This document shows, piece after piece, positions 1-8,172 of a stretch of DNA of 64,000 nucleotides. The stretch covers positions 1 through 64,000 of the forward strand of contig NZ_MNPW01000015.1 of the NCBI RefSeq assembly GCF_001983175.1, written 5' to 3'. Position numbers and translations under genes: made by a program. The number at the start of each line of letters is the position of its first letter. Position 1 is the first letter of the stretch. The notes beneath the pieces are model-generated. The model searched no databases, was not told the DNA's origin, and saw nothing but the letters and a program-made list of their open reading frames with translations. This DNA comes from Pseudomonas cedrina subsp. cedrina. GTDB taxonomy: Bacteria > Pseudomonadota > Gammaproteobacteria > Pseudomonadales > Pseudomonadaceae.

Positions 1-44
1 TAAAGAGCGGTTGGTTAAGATCTTTCGTCTCAACCGAGGCGCGC
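1..44 (-). promoter_or_regulatory. rRNA operon leader with boxA-like antitermination site
   Basis: Read on the minus strand, the last bases before the left edge are CGCTCTTTA (positions 9 to 1), matching the first part of the boxA consensus of rRNA leaders, which recruits the Nus antitermination complex. It lies just downstream of three strong promoters pointing the same way. The 16S gene itself would lie beyond position 1 and is not visible, so this is inferred from promoter architecture and leader sequence. Confidence 0.7.
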
Positions 45-72
45 ATTCTACAGCAGCCTCATTTGCTGTCAA
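45..72 (-). promoter_or_regulatory. rrn-type promoter, proximal (third of three)
   Basis: On the minus strand TTGACA (72-67) is followed by a 16-bp spacer and TAGAAT (50-45), then a GC-rich discriminator GCGCGCC typical of stringently controlled stable-RNA promoters. The AT-rich tract at about 73-120 could serve as an UP element or Fis-binding region. Confidence 0.8.
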
Positions 73-154
73 GTGATTATTTTCAGAAGTTTTCGAAGAA
101 TTCTTCAACAACTTCAACCACTTGCGCCTCCGATCTCTCGTTAGCGGGAGGCGA

Positions 155-182
155 ATTCTACAGCGTTACACGCTGCTGTCAA
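155..182 (-). promoter_or_regulatory. rrn-type promoter, middle (second of three)
   Basis: On the minus strand TTGACA (182-177), a 16-bp spacer, TAGAAT (160-155) and a GC-rich discriminator (TCGCCTCCC). Geometry is identical to its two neighbours, supporting a tandem rRNA promoter array. Confidence 0.78.
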
Positions 183-357
183 CACCTCTTTTTCTCCGCT
201 TTCGACCGAGAAGATCGAAACGTTAATAGAGCCAGACAACACCGCTCTACCAACTCCTTCTGGGCTTCGATGAACTGAAGCAGGTCGCTGTCGAATCCTG
301 CATAACTCTTTGTTTACCAAGGAGTTTTCCGTTTCGACTGCGCCGGAAGTGGGGCGA

Positions 358-385
358 ATTATAGACTCCCAGAATCTGCCGTCAA
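358..385 (-). promoter_or_regulatory. rrn-type promoter, distal (first of three)
   Basis: On the minus strand TTGACG (385-380), a 16-bp spacer and a perfect TATAAT (363-358), followed by TCGCCCC. Same spacing and discriminator style as the two downstream promoters. It lies downstream of the bauC terminator, so bauC read-through is separated from rRNA transcription. The rest of 1-472 has no supported gene. Confidence 0.78.
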
Positions 386-420
386 CAGCTTTTTTCACAA
401 TTCTGTCATATCGGTCAAAA

Positions 421-459
421 AATCCCTGAAAACGCGAAAGCCGGCCCCAAGGGGCCGGC
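421..459 (-). terminator. Rho-independent terminator of bauAC
   Basis: A perfect 9-bp GC stem (GCCGGCCCC at 440-448 and its complement at 451-459, two-base loop) lies 13 bases past the bauC stop. On the minus strand it is followed by CTTTCG and, further on, a T6 run. It should insulate bauC from the rRNA promoters beyond. Confidence 0.8.
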
Positions 460-472
460 ATCCTGGCAAACG

Positions 473-1966
473 TTAAAGACTGGGAAAAGCAAATTGCGAC
501 GCTTCATGACTGGCCCGTTGCGGCCAGCGCTGGGTAATCGCCTTGCGACGGGTATAGAAACGCACCCCATCCGGCCCATAGGCATGCAGGTCGCCAAACA
601 GCGAACGTTTCCAGCCACCAAAGCTGTGATACGCCACCGGCACCGGCAGTGGAACGTTCACGCCCACCATGCCCACTTCGATCTCATCACAGAACAGACG
701 CGCCGCTTCACCGTCACGGGTGAAGATGCAGGTACCGTTACCGTATTCATGATCATTGATCAGCTGCATCGCCGCTTCCAGGCTATCGACCCTGACCACG
801 CACAATACCGGCCCGAAGATCTCTTCCTTATAGATGCGCATCTGCGGCGTCACACGATCAAACAGGCTGCCACCGAGGAAGAAACCCTGTTCATGCCCGG
901 CGACACTCAAGCCGCGCCCATCGACGACCAACTCCGCGCCCGCCGCCACACCGTCTTCTATATAGCCACTGACCTTGTCACGCGCCTGGCCAGTCACCAA
1001 CGGCCCCATATCCAGGCCGCAAGACGTGCCCGCGCCGATCTTCAGCGCCTTGACCTGCGGCACCAGCTTGGCAATCAACGCATCTGCCACCTGGTCGCCC
1101 ACGCACACCGCAACCGAAATCGCCATGCAACGCTCACCACAGGAACCGTACGCCGCACCCATCAATGCGCTCACGGCGTTATCCAGATCCGCATCCGGCA
1201 TCAGCACCGCGTGGTTCTTCGCCCCACCCAGCGCCTGCACGCGTTTGCCGCGCTTGGTCGCTTCGGAATAAATGTATTCGGCAATCGGCGTCGAGCCCAC
1301 GAAACTCAGCGCTTTTACTTCCGGCGCTTCGATCAATGCATCCACCGCGCCCTTGTCACCATGGACCACGCTCAACACACCTTTGGGCAAACCCGCTTCC
1401 TGCAGCAACTGTGCAATCAGCAGCGTCGAACTTGGATCGCGCTCCGAGGGTTTCAGGATGAAACAGTTACCGCAGACAATCGCCAACGGGTACATCCACA
1501 GGGGCACCATCGCAGGGAAGTTGAACGGCGTGATACCCGCCACTACACCCAGCGGCTGGAAATCCGACCAGGCATCAATGTTCGGTCCTACGTTACGGCT
1601 GTACTCGCCCTTCAGAATCTCCGGCGCAGAGCACGCGTACTCCACGTTTTCGATGCCGCGCTTCAACTCACCGGCGGCATCTTCCAGGGTCTTGCCGTGC
1701 TCTTCGCTGATCAACTGCGAAATACGCGCTTCATTCTGCTCCAGCAATTGCTTGAAACGGAACATCACTTGGGCGCGCTTGGCCGCCGGCGTATTGCGCC
1801 AGGCAGGGAAAGCGGCCTTGGCCGAATCGATCGCTTGTTGAATGGTTTCACGACTGGCCAATGGCACCTGGTGAATCACCTGGCCGGTGGACGGGTTGTA
1901 CACGTCGGCGCTGCGACCGCTGTCGTTGACCAACTCACCGTTGATCAAATGCTGGATAAGGCTCAT
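473..1966 (-). CDS. bauC: Malonate-semialdehyde / methylmalonate-semialdehyde dehydrogenase (CoA-acylating)
   Basis: Aldehyde dehydrogenase of 497 residues that oxidises and decarboxylates malonate (or methylmalonate) semialdehyde to acetyl-CoA (or propionyl-CoA) with NAD and CoA. The N-terminal half carries the NAD-binding region with a PFNFP signature, and the active-site cysteine lies in the GSCGERCM segment; both are typical of the MmsA family, and the length is usual. An AGGAGC ribosome site precedes the ATG. It lies 39 bp downstream of bauA on the same strand, and BauA makes its substrate from beta-alanine, so the pair forms one operon under the divergent LysR gene. Valine-pathway mmsA is the alternative name; the context favours bauC. 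Confidence 0.88.
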   Translation of the reverse strand: MSLIQHLINGELVNDSGRSADVYNPSTGQVIHQVPLASRETIQQAIDSAKAAFPAWRNTPAAKRAQVMFRFKQLLEQNEARISQLISEEHGKTLEDAAGELKRGIENVEYACSAPEILKGEYSRNVGPNIDAWSDFQPLGVVAGITPFNFPAMVPLWMYPLAIVCGNCFILKPSERDPSSTLLIAQLLQEAGLPKGVLSVVHGDKGAVDALIEAPEVKALSFVGSTPIAEYIYSEATKRGKRVQALGGAKNHAVLMPDADLDNAVSALMGAAYGSCGERCMAISVAVCVGDQVADALIAKLVPQVKALKIGAGTSCGLDMGPLVTGQARDKVSGYIEDGVAAGAELVVDGRGLSVAGHEQGFFLGGSLFDRVTPQMRIYKEEIFGPVLCVVRVDSLEAAMQLINDHEYGNGTCIFTRDGEAARLFCDEIEVGMVGVNVPLPVPVAYHSFGGWKRSLFGDLHAYGPDGVRFYTRRKAITQRWPQRASHEASQFAFPSL

Positions 1967-2005
1967 GCAGGGCTCCTGAAAAGTTGTTCTATATAGAAGG
2001 AGAAA

Positions 2006-3355
2006 TCAGTCGATCTTGTTCAGCACTTCGCCGACCGCATCGAACAGGCGATCCAGGTCCTGCGGCTTGCTGTTGAAGGTTGGCCCGAACTGCAGGGTGT
2101 CACCGCCAAAGCGTACGTAGAAACCGGCTTTCCACAAGGCCATGCCGGCCTCGAATGGACGCACGATCGCATCACCGTCACGCGGTGTAATCTGGATCGC
2201 GCCGGCCAGCCCGTAGTTGCGAATGTCGATCACGTTTTTGCTGCCTTTCAAACCGTGCAGCGCATTCTCAAAGTGCGGCGCGACTTCGGCCACGCTCTGC
2301 ACCAGGTTTTCCTTCTGCAACAGGTCCAGTGCCGCCAGCCCAGCGGCACAAGCTACCGGGTGCGCCGAGTAGGTGTAACCGTGGGGGAATTCCACCGCGT
2401 ACTCAGGCGTCGCCTGGTTCATGAAGGTTTGATAGATCTCGCTGCTGGCGATCACCGCGCCCATCGGGATCGCGCCGTTGGTGACTTGCTTGGCGATGCA
2501 CATCAGGTCAGGGGTCACGCCGAAGCTGTCGGCACCGAACATCGAGCCGGTGCGGCCGAAGCCGGTGATCACTTCGTCGAACACCAGCAGGATGTTGTGC
2601 TGATCGCAGATTTCACGCAGACGCTTGAGATAACCCTGCGGCGGCACCAGCACGCCAGCGGAGCCGGCCATCGGCTCGACAAACACCGCGGCAATGTTCG
2701 ATGCATCGTGCAGCTCGATCAGCTTGAGCAGTTCATCGGCCAGTGCGATACCGCCCTGCTCCGGCATCCCGCGGGAGAAGGCATTGCTCGCCAGCAGCGT
2801 GTGCGGCAGATGGTCGACGTCCATCATCGCCTGACCAAACATCTTACGGTTGCCGTTGACGCCGCCCAGACTGGTACCGGCGATATTCACACCATGGTAG
2901 CCACGGGCGCGACCGATCATCTTGGTCTTGGTGGCCTGGCCTTTCAGGCGCCAGTACGCACGCACCATTTTCACCGCGGTATCGGCGCACTCGGAGCCGG
3001 AGTCGGTGAAGAACACATGGTTCAGGCTGCCAGGGGTCAGGTCGGTGATCTTTTCCGCCAACTGGAAGGACAGCGGATGACCGTATTGGAAGCCAGGCGA
3101 GTAGTCCAACGTTCCCAGTTGCTTGGCGACCGCCTCCTGGATTTCCTTGCGCGTATGCCCGGCGCCGCATGTCCACAGGCCTGATAACGAGTCATAGACC
3201 TTGCGCCCCTTATCGTCCGTCAACCAGCTACCTTCTGCGGCCACGATAAGGCGCGGGTCACGCTGGAAGTTACGGTTGGCGGTGTACGGCATCCAGTGCG
3301 CGTCCAGCTTCAATTGGCTGGCCAGGGACGATGGGGCGTTTTCGGGCATGTTCAT
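2006..3355 (-). CDS. bauA: Beta-alanine (omega-amino acid):pyruvate aminotransferase
   Basis: Class III PLP-dependent aminotransferase that moves the amino group of beta-alanine to pyruvate, giving malonate semialdehyde and alanine. The conserved N-terminal segment LDAHWMPYTANRNF is the signature of Pseudomonas omega-amino acid:pyruvate transaminases. The PLP lysine is in the AKQVTNGAIPMG segment and the cofactor aspartate in LLVFDEVITGFGRTG. The ATG at 3355 (MNMPENAP) gives 449 residues, the family length; the 21-bp upstream extension is not needed. First gene of the bauAC operon, divergent from bauR with about 124 bp between starts, where an operator is expected. Confidence 0.9.
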   Translation of the reverse strand: MNMPENAPSSLASQLKLDAHWMPYTANRNFQRDPRLIVAAEGSWLTDDKGRKVYDSLSGLWTCGAGHTRKEIQEAVAKQLGTLDYSPGFQYGHPLSFQLAEKITDLTPGSLNHVFFTDSGSECADTAVKMVRAYWRLKGQATKTKMIGRARGYHGVNIAGTSLGGVNGNRKMFGQAMMDVDHLPHTLLASNAFSRGMPEQGGIALADELLKLIELHDASNIAAVFVEPMAGSAGVLVPPQGYLKRLREICDQHNILLVFDEVITGFGRTGSMFGADSFGVTPDLMCIAKQVTNGAIPMGAVIASSEIYQTFMNQATPEYAVEFPHGYTYSAHPVACAAGLAALDLLQKENLVQSVAEVAPHFENALHGLKGSKNVIDIRNYGLAGAIQITPRDGDAIVRPFEAGMALWKAGFYVRFGGDTLQFGPTFNSKPQDLDRLFDAVGEVLNKID

Positions 3356-3479
3356 CAGCAAAACCTCGCAAGGCAACAGGCAGCGTCGGGATTGAAAGCG
3401 TTGTTGCAGCTAAATTGCCACGGCGATAAAGTCGGTGAAATTCAACTCTTCTAACCTTCAGTCAGGCCTTCACTAAACT

Positions 3480-4400
3480 ATGAGCAGCCGTCGACCCGAT
3501 CCCCTGGCCCAAGTCAGCGACTTCGATATCCGCTTGCTGCGCATCTTTCGCAGTGTGGTGGAATGCGGCGGCTTTTCAGCGGCAGAAACCGTCCTGGGCA
3601 TAGGCCGTTCGGCCATCAGCCAGCAAATGAGTGATCTCGAACAACGCCTCGGACTAAGGCTGTGCCAACGCGGCCGCGCCGGTTTTTCCCTGACCGAGGA
3701 GGGCCGCGAGGTCTACCAGTCGGCCCTGCAACTCTTGAGTGCCCTGGAAAGTTTCCGCACCGAGGTCAACGGCCTGCACCAGCATTTGCGCGGCGAATTG
3801 ATCATCGGCCTCACCGACAACCTCGTCACCCTGCCCCACATGCGCATCACCCATGCGCTTGCGCAGTTGAAGGAGCGCGGCCCGGACGTGCAGATCCAGA
3901 TCCGCATGATCGCCCCCAACGAAGTCGAGCAAGGCGTACTCGACGGCCGTCTGCATGTTGGCGTGGTGCCCCAGGCCAGTGCCCTGTCGGGGTTGGAATA
4001 CCAGCCGCTGTACAGCGAGCGTTCGCTGCTCTACTGCGCCGTCGGCCACCCGCTGTTCTACGCCGACGACAAGCAGCTGGATGACGCGCGCATCGATGAT
4101 CAGGACGCCATCGCCCCGACGTTCCGGTTGCCCGCCGAAATCCAGGCCCATTACCAAGCACTCAATTGCACGGCCAGCGCTTCGGACCGAGAAGGCATGG
4201 CATTCCTGATCCTCACCGGCCGCTACATCGGCTACCTGCCCGACCACTACGCCAGCCTCTGGGTACAACAAGGCCGACTGCGCGCGCTGAAACCGGCTAC
4301 ACGTTTTTACGATTTAAGCCTCGCATCGGTCACGCGCAAGGGCCGGCGCCCCCATTTGGTGCTCGAAAGCTTCCTTGAAAGCCTGGCAGGCACGCGCTAA
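3480..4400 (+). CDS. bauR: LysR-type regulator, probable activator of bauAC
   Basis: A 306-residue LysR-family regulator. The winged helix-turn-helix is at about residues 16-75 (FDIRLLRIFRSVVECGGFSA then the recognition helix), followed by the periplasmic-binding-protein-like effector domain at about 100-300. It is transcribed divergently from bauA, the standard LysR layout, and the same position holds the beta-alanine regulator BauR in P. aeruginosa (from memory). The effector is probably beta-alanine or a breakdown product. No strong Shine-Dalgarno is seen before the ATG at 3480. It could also influence the permease downstream (88-bp gap). Confidence 0.78.
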   Translation: MSSRRPDPLAQVSDFDIRLLRIFRSVVECGGFSAAETVLGIGRSAISQQMSDLEQRLGLRLCQRGRAGFSLTEEGREVYQSALQLLSALESFRTEVNGLHQHLRGELIIGLTDNLVTLPHMRITHALAQLKERGPDVQIQIRMIAPNEVEQGVLDGRLHVGVVPQASALSGLEYQPLYSERSLLYCAVGHPLFYADDKQLDDARIDDQDAIAPTFRLPAEIQAHYQALNCTASASDREGMAFLILTGRYIGYLPDHYASLWVQQGRLRALKPATRFYDLSLASVTRKGRRPHLVLESFLESLAGTR

Positions 4401-4488
4401 CTCTGCCCTGGCGCGAAAAGCTGAGCAACTGGACAGCTTTTTGCAAGCGCACAGGGACCTAGAACCGTCCGACCCGAGTTTGCCCGCC

Positions 4489-5883
4489 ATGCCACCAGAA
4501 TCCTCCAGCCCCAGCGACCTGATCTACGGCCTCAATGACCGCCCAAAACCTGCCCCGGCTTTCCTGGCCGCACTGCAACATGTACTGGCGGCCTTTGTCG
4601 GGATTATCACCCCGCCCTTGATCATCGGTTCGACGCTGGGCCTCACGGCGTATTTGCCCTACCTGATCAGCATGGCGCTGATGGTTTCCGGGGTGGGCAC
4701 CTTCATCCAGGCGCGTAGGCCATTTGGAATCGGCGCCGGGATGATCTGCCTGCAGGGCACCAGCTTCGCGTTTCTTGGCGCGGTGTTGTCGGCGGGCTTC
4801 CTGGTGAAACAACGCGGAGGCAGCCCGGAAGACATCATGGCGATGATCTTTGGGGTGTGCTTTTTCGGCGCCGTGGTGCAGATCGTGTTGAGCCGTTTTA
4901 TCGGCCAACTGCGTCGCGTCATCACGCCGTTGGTGACCGGGATCGTCATTACCCTGATCGGTATCAGCCTGATCAAAGTGGGCATCACCGACCTTGGCGG
5001 CGGTTTCAATGCCCCCGACTTCGGCGCCCCGACCAACCTGGCACTGGGCCTGTTCGTGGTGTTGACGATCATTCTGCTCAACCGTTCCAACACACCTTGG
5101 GTGCGCCTCTCGGCAATCATCATCGGCCTGGCGCTCGGCAGCCTGGCCGCCTGGTTCAGCGGCAAACTCGTGCCTCAAGCCCTGCCGGACCTGCCTCTGA
5201 TCAGTCTGCCGATTCCGTTTCGCTTCGGTTTCAGCTTCGACTGGAGCGCCTTCCTGCCAATCGCGCTGATTTATCTGATCAGCAGCATCGAAACCGTCGG
5301 CGACCTCACCGCCAATTGCATGATTGCCCGCCAACCCATCAGCGGCCCTTCTTATATAAGCCGGCTCAAAGGCGGCGTACTCGGCGATGGCGTCAGTTGC
5401 ATGATCGCCGCCACGTTCAGCGCCTTCCCCAACACCACCTTCGCCCAGAACAACGGCGTGATCCAACTCACCGGCGTGGCCAGCCGCTACGTGGGCCTGT
5501 ACATCGGCGTGGTGCTGTTTTGCCTCGGCTTGTTTCCGTTGATTGGTGCCGTGTTGCAACAAATTCCCAAGCCGGTGCTGGGCGGCGCGACCCTGGTGAT
5601 GTTCGGCAGCGTGGCCGCCGCCGGCGTGCGCATTCTTGCCCAGGCACCGCTGGACCGGCGCAGCATGCTGATCATCGCCACCTCGTTTGGCGTCGGCCTG
5701 GGCATCGCCGCCCAGCCGAACCTGCTGCACCTGATGCCGACACTGGTGCAGAACCTGTTTGACTCGGCCATTACCAGCGGCGGGCTGACTGCCATCGTGT
5801 TGTGCCTGCTGCTGCCCGAGAGCAAGGCCCCCACCGCTGCCGCAAACAAAGCGCCGGAAAGCGACAGCCTGGAACCGCTTTGA
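4489..5883 (+). CDS. NCS2-family nucleobase (xanthine/uracil-type) permease
   Basis: Multi-pass inner-membrane symporter of the nucleobase:cation symporter-2 family, 464 residues from the ATG at 4489. About 12-14 hydrophobic segments are visible. The NCS2 signature segment is ALIYLISSIETVGDLTA, and a second conserved stretch is SAFPNTTFAQNNGVIQLTG. A start at 4375 would overlap bauR and add 38 hydrophilic residues unlike the family, so 4489 is preferred. Neighbouring 8-oxoguanine deaminase and adenine-type deaminase genes make a purine the likely substrate, but uracil is possible since beta-alanine, the bauAC substrate, also comes from pyrimidine breakdown. Confidence 0.83.
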   Translation: MPPESSSPSDLIYGLNDRPKPAPAFLAALQHVLAAFVGIITPPLIIGSTLGLTAYLPYLISMALMVSGVGTFIQARRPFGIGAGMICLQGTSFAFLGAVLSAGFLVKQRGGSPEDIMAMIFGVCFFGAVVQIVLSRFIGQLRRVITPLVTGIVITLIGISLIKVGITDLGGGFNAPDFGAPTNLALGLFVVLTIILLNRSNTPWVRLSAIIIGLALGSLAAWFSGKLVPQALPDLPLISLPIPFRFGFSFDWSAFLPIALIYLISSIETVGDLTANCMIARQPISGPSYISRLKGGVLGDGVSCMIAATFSAFPNTTFAQNNGVIQLTGVASRYVGLYIGVVLFCLGLFPLIGAVLQQIPKPVLGGATLVMFGSVAAAGVRILAQAPLDRRSMLIIATSFGVGLGIAAQPNLLHLMPTLVQNLFDSAITSGGLTAIVLCLLLPESKAPTAAANKAPESDSLEPL

Positions 5884-5970
5884 CGGTTTTATTGCATCAG
5901 GACTTGTCTGAGGCTTGAGGGTGGGTTATCTGTGCACACGTCGTCTCTATCGATCAGCACGGAAACCTCC

Positions 5971-6630
5971 ATGAGCCTCGAAGTTCCTGCCCATAGCAAC
6001 CACGCCAGTAAGCCGGCCAGCCGCATTCGGCAAAAGAACGAACAAGCGATTCTGCAGGCTGCTGAAGACGAATTCGCGCGCCATGGCTACAAAGGCACCA
6101 GCATGAATACCATTGCTGCCAGCGCCGGGCTGCCGAAGGCCAACTTGCATTATTACTTCACCAACAAGCTGGGCCTGTATGTCGCGGTGCTCAGCAATAT
6201 CCTCGAACTGTGGGACAGCACCTTCAACGCGCTGACCGCCGAGGATGACCCGGCCGTGGCCCTGACTCGGTATATCCGCACCAAGATGGAGTTCTCGCGG
6301 CGCCAACCCCAGGCCTCGCGGATCTTCGCCATGGAGATCATCAGCGGCGGCGAATGCCTCACCGAATATTTCGGCCAGGACTACCGCGCCTGGTTCAGTG
6401 GCCGGGCTGCGGTGTTCCAGGCCTGGATCGACGCCGGCAAGATGGACCCCGTCGACCCGGTGCACCTGATCTTCCTGCTGTGGGGCAGTACCCAGCACTA
6501 CGCCGACTTCGCCACCCAGATCTGCCGCGTCACCGGTCGCACCAAACTGACCAAGCAGGACATGGAAGACGCCGGTACCAACCTGATCCACATCATCCTC
6601 AAGGGCTGCGGCATCAAGCCGGCCCAATAA
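5971..6630 (+). CDS. TetR/AcrR-family regulator (RutR-like)
   Basis: 219-residue repressor-type regulator. The N-terminal TetR helix-turn-helix covers about residues 18-65, with the characteristic IAASAGLPKANLHYYFTNK segment, which resembles RutR, the pyrimidine/purine-responsive regulator. The C-terminal ligand domain is alpha-helical. The ATG at 5971 is chosen because it follows a purine-rich stretch and leaves a short basic arm; the in-frame ATG at 5932 is the alternative. It lies 87 bp after the permease gene and only 12 bp before yigZ. Control of nucleobase transport is a reasonable inference from position; the ligand is unknown. Confidence 0.78.
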   Translation: MSLEVPAHSNHASKPASRIRQKNEQAILQAAEDEFARHGYKGTSMNTIAASAGLPKANLHYYFTNKLGLYVAVLSNILELWDSTFNALTAEDDPAVALTRYIRTKMEFSRRQPQASRIFAMEIISGGECLTEYFGQDYRAWFSGRAAVFQAWIDAGKMDPVDPVHLIFLLWGSTQHYADFATQICRVTGRTKLTKQDMEDAGTNLIHIILKGCGIKPAQ

Positions 6631-6642
6631 ACGAAGCGACTT

Positions 6643-7224
6643 ATGCCTTTCACCCTGACCGGCCTTTGCGAGTTTCGCGAAGAAATACGCAAAAGCCGCT
6701 TTATCACCCTCGCCGCACCGATCACCAGCCCGCAGGAAGCACAGGCGTTTTTCCAGCAGCACAGCGACCTGAACGCCACGCACAATTGCTGGGCCTGGAA
6801 GCTGGCCGACCAGTACCGCAGCAATGACGACGGCGAACCCGGCGGCACTGCCGGGCGCCCCATCCTGGCAGCCATCGAAGCGCAGGGTTTCGATCAAGTC
6901 GCGGTGCTGGTGATTCGCTGGTACGGCGGTATCCAATTGGGCACCGGCGGACTCGCCCGTGCCTACGGCGGCGGCGCGAATAAGTGCCTGCAAAATGCCG
7001 AGCGCATTGAACTGATCAGCCGCGTCGCCTTGCGTTGCGCCTGCGGGTTCGCCGAGCTGAACCTGGTGAAACTGCGCGTTGTCGAACTCGGTGGGCTGGT
7101 GCTGGAAGAAATCTTCACGGCCAACGGCGTCGAGTTGCAACTCGCCTTAGGTGAAGCGCATATCGACACCCTGCAAAACCAACTGGCCGACCTGAGCCGT
7201 GGGCGCATCCTGCTCCAACGCTGA
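6643..7224 (+). CDS. yigZ: YigZ/IMPACT-family protein
   Basis: 193-residue protein of the UPF0029/IMPACT family. The N-terminal domain has the family signatures HNCWAWK and DDGEPGGTAGRPIL followed by VLVIRWYGGIQLGTGGLARAYGGG; a smaller C-terminal domain (about 135-193) has the ferredoxin-like fold of the family. Cytoplasmic; the biochemical role of bacterial YigZ is not settled, with nucleotide or translation-factor binding proposed. It follows the TetR gene by 12 bp, so the two are probably co-transcribed. Length is normal for the family. Confidence 0.85.
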   Translation: MPFTLTGLCEFREEIRKSRFITLAAPITSPQEAQAFFQQHSDLNATHNCWAWKLADQYRSNDDGEPGGTAGRPILAAIEAQGFDQVAVLVIRWYGGIQLGTGGLARAYGGGANKCLQNAERIELISRVALRCACGFAELNLVKLRVVELGGLVLEEIFTANGVELQLALGEAHIDTLQNQLADLSRGRILLQR

Positions 7225-7272
7225 AACTGCTAATGTGACCTCCCTGAACCGCGACGCTTAAAGGAAGCTTTC

Positions 7273-7959
7273 ATGTCTACGCCAAAAACCGCATTGATCA
7301 TCGGCGCCTCACGCGGGCTGGGCCTTGGACTGGTCAAGCAACTGATCCAGGATGGTTGGCACGTGACCGCCACCGTGCGCGACCCAGGCAAGGCTGATGC
7401 CCTCAAAGCCGTCGGCCCGGTCCAGATCGAGAAACTCGACATGGACGATCAACAAGCCGTGATCGCCCTGAACCAGCGCCTCAAGGACCGCACCTTCGAC
7501 CTGCTGTTCGTCAATGCCGGCGTCAAGGGCCCCGCCAATCAGGAACCCGGCCACGCCACCCTCGCGGAAGTCGGCCAACTGTTTTTCACCAACGCCGTGG
7601 CGCCGATCAACCTGGCCCAGCGCTTTGTCGGGCAGATCCGCAAGGACAGTGGCGTGCTGGCCTTCATGAGTTCGGTCCTGGGCAGCGTGGCCATCCCGGA
7701 CGGTTCGGATATGGCGCTGTACAAGGCCAGCAAGGCGGCGCTCAACTCCATGACCAACAGCTTCGTCACCCAACTGGGCGACCATAAGCTCACCGTGTTG
7801 TCGCTGCATCCGGGCTGGGTGAAGACCGACATGGGCGGCGAAAACGCGCATATCGATGTCGACACCAGCGTGCGCGGCCTGGTGGATCAGGTGAATGCCT
7901 ACACTGGCAAAGGCGGCCATCACTTCATCGATTACAAAGGCGACACCATCGCCTGGTGA
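7273..7959 (+). CDS. Short-chain dehydrogenase/reductase
   Basis: 228-residue classical SDR. The N-terminal Rossmann fold has the glycine motif GASRGLGLGL (about residues 12-21), and the catalytic pair is in the YKASKAALN segment, preceded by SSVLGS that supplies the serine. NAD(P)-dependent oxidoreduction of an unknown carbonyl or alcohol. An AAGGAA ribosome site sits just before the ATG. It is 48 bp after yigZ and ends before a REPIN. Substrate cannot be deduced; sequence style resembles the C-factor (CsgA)-like SDRs. Confidence 0.82.
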   Translation: MSTPKTALIIGASRGLGLGLVKQLIQDGWHVTATVRDPGKADALKAVGPVQIEKLDMDDQQAVIALNQRLKDRTFDLLFVNAGVKGPANQEPGHATLAEVGQLFFTNAVAPINLAQRFVGQIRKDSGVLAFMSSVLGSVAIPDGSDMALYKASKAALNSMTNSFVTQLGDHKLTVLSLHPGWVKTDMGGENAHIDVDTSVRGLVDQVNAYTGKGGHHFIDYKGDTIAW

Positions 7960-7972
7960 CCCGCGCCCTACC

Positions 7973-8070
7973 GTAGGAGCGAGCTTGCTCGCGAAGAACC
8001 GCCAGGCACTGCGTTAAACCAGACAGCTCGCGTTATCGTTGACGATTTTCGCGAGCAAGCTCGCTCCTAC
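7973..8070. repeat. REPIN, GAGCTTGCTCGCGAA type
   Basis: Two REP halves in inverted orientation: GTAGGAGCGAGCTTGCTCGC at the left and its complement ending at 8070, separated by about 50 bp. The same element in the opposite orientation lies at 14341-14442. Located between the SDR and the deaminase genes, where it can form a long hairpin at the transcript end. Confidence 0.9.
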
Positions 8071-8172
8071 AAAGGTAGACTCCCGCCTGCGCCCTTACCG
8101 GCGACCCTGGATCAGCAGACAGGGCAACACTGAGCTGGCAAACCTGAACCCATCATTCAGAGGAGCCGGCCA

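Noticed and set aside
494-1996. 500-codon open frame on the plus strand opposite bauC
   Set aside because: It lies fully antisense to a well-supported dehydrogenase; long antisense frames are expected in high-GC genes and its product has the Arg/His-rich composition of such shadows.
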